Below are positions 22,438 to 30,300 of a stretch of 64,000 nucleotides of DNA, one piece after another (positions within the stretch are counted from its first letter, which is position 1; every line of letters starts with the position of its first letter). The notes beneath the pieces are model-generated. The model had not been told where the DNA came from, searched no databases, and was given only the letters and a program-made list of their open reading frames with translations. The position numbers and the translations under genes were made by a program. Source of the stretch: Symbiodinium sp. CCMP2592 (taxonomy: Eukaryota > Sar > Dinophyceae > Suessiales > Symbiodiniaceae); assembly GCA_905221615.1 (NCBI GenBank), contig CAJNDT010001001.1, positions 334,359 through 398,358 of the forward strand. The letters run 5' to 3'.

Positions 22438-22455
22438 TACACACACACACACACC
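22381..22455. repeat. (CA)n(TA)n(CA)n compound microsatellite
   Basis: CA repeats, then TA repeats, then CA repeats. The valine/cysteine/isoleucine-rich minus-strand frames across it are repeat translations. Confidence 0.9.
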
Positions 22456-22516
22456 TAAAGCCACAGCCAAACCATAAACCCTTGTGGAAAATGTTCATGA
22501 TGGGTAGAGAAACTTG

Positions 22517-22549
22517 GTGCTGATGATGATGATGATGACGGCGATGATG

Positions 22550-22581
<32 letters not shown>

Positions 22582-22610
22582 GATGATGGTGGCGGTGGTC
22601 GTGGTAGCCG
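22517..22610. repeat. (GAT)n microsatellite
   Basis: GATGAT repeats with GAC/GGT variants between about 22517 and 22600. Confidence 0.85.
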
Positions 22611-22839
22611 TCGTTGTCCTGTCAAATACTAGAAACACCGACAACAGATGACAAAAGAATGGCATGCGAAGCAGGGAGCAATGCGGTTTTCTTCCCCACC
22701 ACGAAACCGAATGCAAATGACAGGCAGCCATCCTTGATTGAAGCATTTAAGCAAACGAGGTCAGCATCTATCGATCAACCTACTGACCGATGTATCGATA
22801 AATCTGTCTCTTTCTTTCCTCTCTCTATGTACATATATA

Positions 22840-23209
22840 GACGAGTATGTATGTACATGTTGTTCGTGTATGGTATACATACGTATAATACACGTCTGTA
22901 TGTATGTATGTATGTACGTATGTATGTGCGCATGCCTGCACGCAAGCGCGTCTATTTGTCTGTCATTTCATGTCACGTCATGTCTTTTCTTGTTTGAACT
23001 CGTCTCGTCTCGTCTTATCTTGTCTGTGCATCAGTATATGTATACATATTATATGTCAATATGTATATATATATATACACATTAACCCATGCTAGTGTGT
23101 AAACGCAAATACATACATACATACATACATACATACTTACATACATACTTACATACATACATACATACAAACTAACATAACATAACATAACATAGCATAA
23201 CATAACATA
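22840..23209. repeat. (GTAT)n and (ATAC)n tetranucleotide arrays plus (ATAAC)n
   Basis: (TATG)n at about 22896-22930 and its reverse complement (ATAC)n at about 23110-23168, separated by ~180 bp containing TCGTC/TCTTG repeats, then a pentamer array (ATAAC)n at about 23172-23209. The two tetranucleotide arrays could pair as a stem. Confidence 0.8.
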
Positions 23210-23210
23210 C

Positions 23211-23366
23211 ACGCAGAAAGAAATGCATGTCTGACAAAACCATCAAAACCCTTGAACCATCGTGAACCCGACGACCTTCAGCCCATCCACGCAGAAAGAA
23301 ATGCATGTGTGACAAAACCATCAAAACCCTTGAACCATCGTGAACCCGACGACCTTCAGCCCATCA
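23211..23366. repeat. 78-bp tandem duplication
   Basis: Two nearly identical 78-bp units, each starting ACGCAGAAAGAAATGCATGT; the only difference seen in the first 20 bases is TGTC versus TGTG. Confidence 0.85.
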
Positions 23367-23611
23367 AACACAAGAGCTGGCCACAACAAGCTTCCCAAAC
23401 CCTTGCCAAAGCCCCGAAACGCAACCCTGAGTTGTCCCTTAAGCCCTTTGACAGTTATTTACTATTATGGTTCTCGACAAAATAGCAGGGGAAATTAAAA
23501 CATACCAAAGGACAACCCAGAACCTTAGGGACTATACTACACTACCCAAAAAAGGCTAAAGGTTCCCTACCCTACTACTAGGCGTTTAAAACGAACCGCA
23601 AGAGAAACTTC

Positions 23612-23735
23612 GAAGAGCCCTAAACCCTAAACCCTAAACTCTAAACCTCTAAACCCCTAAACCCTAAACCCTAAACCCTAAACCCCTAAACCCTAAACCC
23701 TAAACCCCTAAACCCTAAACCCTAAACCTCTCATC
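23612..23735 (+). repeat. telomere-like CCCTAAA block
   Basis: About 17 units of CCCTAAA with CCCCTAAA variants, C-rich strand on plus. Confidence 0.85.
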
Positions 23736-23907
23736 AGGGCCGCACCCATGCTGCCGAGTCGAAGCTGGGCGACATCAGATGGATCTGCAGGGGACTTCAG
23801 GGGGGGATCTATGAAGGCTTACCTTAACCTACCGGGGTAGTTATAAGGGTCCCTTTAAAGGGATCTATAGGGGATCTATAAGGGTATAGGGTTTAGGGCT
23901 TAGGGTT

Positions 23908-24016
23908 TAAAGGGAACTCCAGAAAGTTGGAATATGGTTTCATGGTAGGATACCCTATAATTTATCATAGAAGGGTGAGGATAATCATGTTCCAACTTTC
24001 TGGCTTCTACCTTAAC
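23908..24016. mobile_element. MITE-like element, family A (copy A4)
   Basis: 109 bp with ends AAAGGGAACTCCAGAAAGTT and TTCCAACTTTCTGGCTTCTA. It is the inverted-orientation sister of copy A3 at 16761 with a matching centre. Confidence 0.7.
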
Positions 24017-24847
24017 CTACCAAACCCTACCTTTTTGTAGGCTCTTATTATAAATCCTACTATGGAACGGAATTTATAATGGGGACATACGGGCTCCATG
24101 AAAGGTCCTTAAAGGGGCTCCTTAAAGGACCTGTTTAAAGTCCTTGACAGGCTCTCTAAGGATTCGTTTATGGGCTCCTGTAAAGTTTTCAAAACGGCTG
24201 GTTTAAGGGGTTCTGTGTTGTGCGAAGCTCCTGCACGGGATCTACCAGGGATTCTAAAAGGGTTCAAGGCGACCCTGCTGGCAACTCCAGAAATCCAGAG
24301 TGTGGAGTGTTTGTTTGAAACACGCATGACGCCTCGACAGAGAAGGTGCTCTGAGCACAGTACGACACCCCCTTCATATCCCCAGACACCCCGAATACGA
24401 CACCCCCTTCATATGCCGATGCACCCCGAAAAAACACCGAAAGACGCTCTGCAGAAACTAGCCCTACAAACAGTTCCCGACCTTCAATATATCCAATATA
24501 TCGATAAGACCTTGCAACATCCGCTAAACTCCTGCAACCACAATATTTTCCAACCCCCAAAAACCCGAAGCCCGAAACCCCACCCGCAAATCCTAAACCC
24601 TAAGCCCGAAGCCCCATGGCAACTCTCTATAAGAACCCGTAAACCGAAACCCATTCAGTCCCGGCTTCTTGCTCATCGTGAAGTTCTTCCCTCTCTTTCC
24701 GTACTCACTGGTTGGTCGTTCATGTGATCTTCTCACATGCAGCCATGAAAAACCTATGCGCACAATCATCCTTTTTCGGCAGGCACAGTCTCATAGTGTA
24801 TGTATAAATATCAACACACACACACACAATATACAAGCGAAAACACA
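24017..24847. other. non-coding with a short tandem repeat
   Basis: At 24361-24430 two 35-bp units start TACGACACCCCCTTCATAT. Nothing else is recognised; open frames across the interval (24109-24727) lack domain signal. Confidence 0.4.
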
Positions 24848-25257
24848 CACAAAGTTCAAAATGTTCATCCGATGTACCCTCAGTCCTTTGATACTTGGTA
24901 AGTGCGAAAGTGCCATCAGGAGCCAAGTACCTCTCGTACGCTTTGCCTCCATCGTTGCTGGTCTGCCTCGCGACAATCCGCCTCAACCAACCGTCGGGTA
25001 CGGAGTCTGTATTGGGCTCCTCTTTCTAGGATACCTGGGACCTGGACACTGAGCTCCAGCTCGGCGTTCTTCTTGTGACTTTTTCCGCTGGGCAATGACA
25101 TTGGCCTGGGCTTTCTTCTTCGGCGTCTTGGGAAGGGTGCAGCACTCTCGCCGAACTTCGGCTCACCTTCGCCTCGCCATTCCTCTTGGGAAGAGACGTC
25201 GGCGTCGGTGCTGCAGTCTTCTGCTTCTGAGTCGACGATGAGTGCAAGAGCCAGCAA
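24848..25257 (-). pseudogene. possible gene fragment with an MBD-like exon
   Basis: Reading the minus strand from about 25025, directly after a CTAG that could be a 3' splice site, an open segment of about 58 codons resembles a methyl-CpG-binding domain: P-D-G-W, then a basic stretch LRRIVAR, G-G-K, Y-E-R-Y-L, P-D-G-x-F and a Lys, which are the positions usually conserved in MBDs. A charged, Lys/Arg-rich open segment lies upstream in a different frame (to 25257), as expected if an intron or a frameshift separates them. I cannot define splice sites or a complete gene. It may be an exon of a spliced host gene or a decayed copy. Confidence 0.3.
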
Positions 25258-25316
25258 GACTTTCTCGAAGAGCCTGTTCGCATTCCTGCATGATGAAGCC
25301 GTTCCAACACCACCAC

Positions 25317-25420
25317 GTTAGAACTTTATACAACCTCAGAAAACTATAATGTTAGAACTTTATATAACCTAAAAAACTATAATGTTAGAACTTAAGACAA
25401 CCTCAGAAAAACTACAATAC
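25317..25420. repeat. 33-34-bp tandem repeat
   Basis: Three units beginning GTTAGAAC at 25317, 25350 and 25384, AT-rich. Confidence 0.75.
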
Positions 25421-25542
25421 AAAAACAATCGTAAAGCAAGCCTTTGCCGTTTACAACCCAGCTTAAACCCTAACCCTTCAACCTGAAACCTTGAACCTGA
25501 GAAAACCCCTAAGGCCACCGTAACTGCAACCCTTTGACCACC

Positions 25543-25720
25543 CTAAACCCTAAACCCTAAACCCTAAACCCCTAACCCCTAAACCCTAAACCCTAAACCC
25601 TAAACCCTAAACCCTAAACCCCTAAACCCCTAAACCCTAAACCCTAAACCCTAAACCCTAAACCCTAAACCCTAAACCCTAAACCCTAAACCCTAAACCC
25701 TAAACCCTAAACCTCTCTAC
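25543..25720 (+). repeat. telomere-like CCCTAAA block
   Basis: About 24 units of CCCTAAA, the most regular telomere-like array in the window, C-rich strand on plus. Confidence 0.9.
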
Positions 25721-25746
25721 CTATAGTAATTTAAACCCTAATGACT

Positions 25747-26020
25747 TCGTGGCTTTGGATCAAAACTCGTGGCTTTGGATCAAAACTCGTGGCTTTGGAT
25801 CAAAACTCGTGGCTTTGGATCAAAACTCGTGGCTTTGGATCAAAACTCGTGGCTTTGGATCAAAACTCGTGGCTTTGGATCAAAACTCGTGGCTTTGGAT
25901 CAAAACTCGTGGCTTTGGATCAAAACTCGTGGCTTTGGATCAAAACTCGTGGCTTTGGATCAAAACTCGTGGCTTTGGATCAAAACTCGTGGCTTTGGAT
26001 CAAAACTCGTGGCTTTGGAT
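25747..26020 (+). repeat. 14-copy 20-bp minisatellite
   Basis: The unit CAAAACTCGTGGCTTTGGAT recurs with period 20 and I see no mismatch across 14 copies of its GGCTTTGGAT half. Because 20 is not a multiple of 3 and the unit has no plus-strand stop, all three plus frames stay open and encode the same 20-residue peptide repeat. I regard these frames as by-products. Confidence 0.95.
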
Positions 26021-26580
26021 GTTTTCCGGTGTTTAGCGGCCTCGGGTTTAGGGCTCCGGGGTTTAGGGCCTAGGGTTTAGGGCCCCAGTGTTTAGGGGCC
26101 TCGGGTTTAGAGCCAGGGCCCCCAGTGTTTAGTTTAGGGCCACAGTGTTTAGGGACCTCAATTTTAGGGGCCTCCTTCCCTCCTCTCCACTCCCCTCCCG
26201 TCCACTCCTCCCCTCCTCTCCCCCCAGTGTTTAGCGGCCTACGGTTTAGGGCCACAGTGTTTAGGGGCCTCGGGTTTAGGGGCCTCCTTCCCTCCCCTCC
26301 ACTCCCCTCCCGTCCACTCCCCTCCCCTCCCCTCCCCCCTCCCCGGCCCTCCCCTCCCCTCCCCTTCCCTCCCCTCCCCCTCCCCCCCCACTCCCCTCCC
26401 GTCCCCTCGCCTCCCCTCCCCTCCTACCCTCCCCTCCCCCTTCTCCCCTGCCCCTTCCTTCCTTCCTTTCCCCTCCCGTGCCCTCCCCTCCTCTTCCCTC
26501 CTGTCCCTTCCCCTCTTCTCTCCTCCCCTCCCCTCGCCTCCCCTCCCGTCCCGTCCCCCCCCCCCTCCCCTCGCCTGAGT
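26021..26580 (+). repeat. GTGTTTAGGG-type repeats and polypyrimidine tract
   Basis: From 26030 to 26280 degenerate units such as CAGTGTTTAGGGGCCTC recur, with the CCTCCTTCCCTCC segment present twice (about 26168 and 26283). From 26281 to 26575 the plus strand is almost pure C/T, built from CCCCTCCCCT words. The minus strand is correspondingly G-rich with many GGGG runs. Confidence 0.85.
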
Positions 26581-26943
26581 TTACGTTAGCGGTATGGATG
26601 TTCGAGGGTGGGGTGGGGATTAGCTTGGTGGTAGGCGGCTGTGGTCGCAAAACTTACGTTGGACAATGGATTGGGATCGGGTTTGGGTGTTGAGCTATGC
26701 TCAGAGCATTGCACAAATGAAACACACTTGGAGTTCCAGGGTGGGGAGGGATTTACAAAAGCATGCCGGTGCGATTACAGCTTAAAGAATAAGTGAGGCA
26801 AGGTGCCGACGCAATGGTGCGAAAGATGAAGCTTGGCCTGTCAGAGACAGTGTGCAACGACATGACATGCAAGCTGCAACAGCATGACATGCAAGCTTTG
26901 GTAGAAGTTTTGACACACTGCGATGAGGCGCTACATTCAAATC
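26581..26943. other. non-coding flank downstream of the Helitron-type gene
   Basis: No gene is seen. If the element is a Helitron its 3' terminus should lie here or further left, but I could not identify a defensible hairpin plus CTRR end. Confidence 0.3.
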
Positions 26944-27399
26944 TTACAAGTCCTCGCTGGACGATGGCAGAAAATGCGCAAGAGACTGCGAATGTGAGTA
27001 TTCGCTGGAGCTGTACATGCTCGGCTCCGCCAATGTCGACGATTCGGTCGACTCTCGGTAGCAAGCTGTTGAGCTACTGTCGGAAGGATGGCAACCCATG
27101 CTGCTGTGGGTGGATTCACTCTCGGAATTATGGCAGCTCATGTCGCTGCTGTGGGTCGATTCGCTCAAGGCTGACAGGTATTGTTGTTCGTCGGGATCGC
27201 CTTGGCCGTTGACGGGGCGCCAGTCGGTGCGTCGAATCTTGCCAAGATGCCAAACATCGGCGCGACGCTTTGCGCGAGAAAGGCCCACATATGCATACCC
27301 GCGATCCGGGAGTCGACGGTCGAACCACAGGCCGACCTTGTCCAAGGTCGCTCCCTGGGCTCGCCGCATGGTGGTTGCCCAACCATACGCGACCGGCAA
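26944..27399 (-). CDS. C-terminal helicase motifs V-VI of the USP-Rep-helicase, -1 frame
   Basis: This 151-codon segment holds what the 1695-aa frame lacks: a motif resembling PIF1 motif V (GWATTMRRAQGATLDKV, compare the usual A-x-T-I-H-K-S-Q-G) and motif VI (GYAYVGLSRAKRRAD, compare Y-V-A-L-S-R). A Ser/His-rich tail follows. It starts on a non-ATG codon and has no independent start, so it is the end of the upstream protein rather than a separate gene. The two pieces join if the ribosome, or the sequence, shifts by -1 in the A6 run at 27403-27408. Confidence 0.75.
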   Translation of the reverse strand: MPVAYGWATTMRRAQGATLDKVGLWFDRRLPDRGYAYVGLSRAKRRADVWHLGKIRRTDWRPVNGQGDPDEQQYLSALSESTHSSDMSCHNSESESTHSSMGCHPSDSSSTACYRESTESSTLAEPSMYSSSEYSHSQSLAHFLPSSSEDL

Positions 27400-30300
27400 G
27401 TATTTTTTCCACGTTGCGTGATAGGATGCACGAGGATGGGGATGCCTTGGTCGGAATCCAAAACAAAGACGTCGGACCGGAGCATGTTGCGGACGACGCC
27501 AGTGTTTCCATTGACGAAGCCTCGGTCCTTGTCGATGTTCTGTGTTAGTCTGAGCCTCATGCCCCGATCGATGGTGACTTTGCCGCTTTCAGCCGGAAGG
27601 CCTCCGCCGCCTCGAAGTAGAGCGGCTGCATCCGGGAACTCCAAAGCCAAACGACCGAGATTCAAAGCAGCTGCGCCCTGGTTGGTGACGCTCAAGAACG
27701 TGAATGTTCCTCCGGCTGCTGCCTCCACCGTTGCAGCGTGCCGAGCCGCTGTGTTGGCATCTGTTGGCAGTGTGCGACCTTGGAAGAACTCGAGCAAGGC
27801 TTGGCGGGAGGGCTGTCGAACCCGGGCCTGCTCCAAAAAATCCAGCATGGCAGGATCTACCGACCGAGCCGCTTCATGATGCTGCAACTTGACGAAGAGA
27901 ATGCGATTCTCGTCTTTTTCTCGGTCAAGATCATCTTGAAGTTCCGGACCGCCATGGAGAGGCTGCAGTTGCTGAAAGTCCCCCACGAACACAACGAACG
28001 GGGAAGGACTCAGCTCGCCTAGACCGGTTTTAAGCTTGCGCCAGACGGAAGCTTCGATTTGGCTGACTTCGTCGATGACGATCAAGTCGTAGTGCCGCAA
28101 CCGCCCTGGAGGAACATAGGCAGCATCTGCTTCCCGAGTTATGCGGAACGCTGAATGCACCGTTTCCATTGTAAGATTTTGAAGGTTTGGTAATCGTAGC
28201 CGGTACATGGAAACGAGGAGGCCGATCGGGCCAGCAATCAGCACGCGGCAGCCGTCTTCGAGGGCTTGGCGAACAGCCGCGATGATGACTTCTGTCTTTC
28301 CGGTTCCCGGACCACCCGCGACTTGGAGAATGCGATGTGCTTTTTCCATGGTTGCAGCATCACTGATGGTTGTGCCCTCGTGCACGAGCTGGAGCACTTG
28401 CTGCTGCTCTCTGGACCATATTCTGCGAGGAGGTGCAGCAACCGACCTTGCTTGCCATAGATTGGCATCTTCTCTTCCATCGCGAACGGCACACAGCAAG
28501 AGAGCACAGGCTTGGACACGAGCTTTGAAGGTCGCAATGCGATCTTGTGTCAATCCTCTCAAGATGAGCTCGGTCTCGATGCGCGCAAGTAGCTCACCAA
28601 CATTGGGATTGAAAACCAAAGGATCTTTGCGATAGAGTTGAAACTCATCCAAACAAAGGACAGCCTTAAGATGTTGACAACCTGCGGGTGCCGTGAAAGA
28701 TGCTCGGCGGGTTTTCTCTGCGGTCAGACTCGGTGGATAGTGCTGCTGGTCCTTCGTGCAGTCGGGCATGAGCCGGAACTCAAGCACGTCGGGCAGGAAA
28801 GTGGCTGCCCATGCGCCCACGAAGATGTCGAGCAACTCAAACGGGAATGTCATGGCCACTCCGCAGTCAAAGTTCTTTGTGGGTCCTGCCACGTTTCTTC
28901 TGGCAACCTGCTTCTTGTCTGCATCGACGACACGAAACCGCCTCAACCATTGCATGTAAGAAAGGCCTTGTGCACATCCAAGAAGTTCTGGAGATAGTGT
29001 GAGACAATGTTGATACACCAGATATTGCTCTCGCGAAGAATTTTTTGCTTCGCTTCCAGGGATGGGAGCAAAGAGAGCGTGCCCGCTAAACGAATGACGC
29101 ACCATAGGCAGTCCAGCGAACTCCATGAGCACTTCCTGTTCCATGGGAGAACGTTTGCAGAGAAGCCGGTATGTTTGTCTCCATTTGCTCGTTTCGTTCG
29201 GCGAGCCATCCGTCTGCGCTTGCCGCTTGGAGAAGGACAGTGCATCCGAGGCTTTGGAGACATAGCCGGCCACGTATTGCAGAAGGTTGTGACTTCCATC
29301 GCCGCATTGCACATCCACTCGACTGCGAAAGATGTCCTCCAGCAAGCGAACAAAGGCGGAACCGTGGAGAGTGTCGCTTCGACCGGCGACATCACTGGCG
29401 TTCCAGCCAGGAAGCAAGTCAGCCCACAAAACCGCGTGCAAATGCAGCGTTCCTCGAGACTGGAATTCGAAGCGGAACGACCACTGACGAACTCTGGCAA
29501 TACCGATCTTCGCAAGGCTTGCTCCGTTCTTGAGGATGTGGTGCTCCAGCAGAACCTGCACGGTGTGGTACAGATGCAACGTGATGTTTTGCTGCTGGTC
29601 TGTCAGGGAGCCCTCGTGAAACATCCCGTTGTGCAGCAGATAGCGCCACTCAGCTGGAGCTATGGTGAAGAAGACCGAGGGTAGAGCGTCCGATAAGCAA
29701 CCTGTCTTTTCATGCTCCTGCCTGCAAATGTCTTCCATTTTGCGCAGTTGTTGTTGCCAGTAGATTTCGAACCCGTCCATGTCGGACGCAATCTGCTCCG
29801 GCGCCACCTTCTGTTTCTCGGCGATGGCCTGCACTGAGCTAATGGTTTTTGCGAGGCAAACATCATAGAGCAGGCACTGTAGAGCGAAATCGTTGCAGTA
29901 GTCAATACACCGACTCTCGAGCTTTCTCATGAAGCCTGCGCGAATGCTCGGCTTGTTGTGAGAATTTGTCCAGCCCAACGGAGTCAATCTCTCTTGATAG
30001 TCCGTGTCGGCTAGACTCGCCAACGGATAAAGCCAAGGTCTGGCGGCCACTTCGATGCCTGGGGAGCGCAAGAGCAGTTCGGCTGTTTGCAACTCGCGAA
30101 TGGACAACTCGCCGGTTGCTTGGAACAACTCCGCGTGGTGATCCACCCACGCTCGATAAGTGTCGTTGTTCTGCAGGAGCCATGTGAAAGCCTTGGCAGC
30201 AAGATCATTTCGAGAAAGCTCGCGAAGAGGACGGGGTTGCCACCGACATCTGGTAAGAGTCTTCTTTTGCTTGCTTGTTATCTCAGCTTTGCCACCACGG

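Noticed and set aside
22614-23085. Plus-strand frames rich in Tyr/Met/Cys
   Set aside because: They follow the GTAT/TATG repeats and have no domain-like segment.
25741-26080. Three overlapping repeat-peptide frames across the minisatellite
   Set aside because: They arise because the 20-bp unit lacks a plus-strand stop; there is no start context or flanking coding signal.
26125-26650. Pro/Ser-rich (plus) and Gly/Arg-rich (minus) frames in the polypyrimidine tract
   Set aside because: Low-complexity translation of CCCCTCC repeats.
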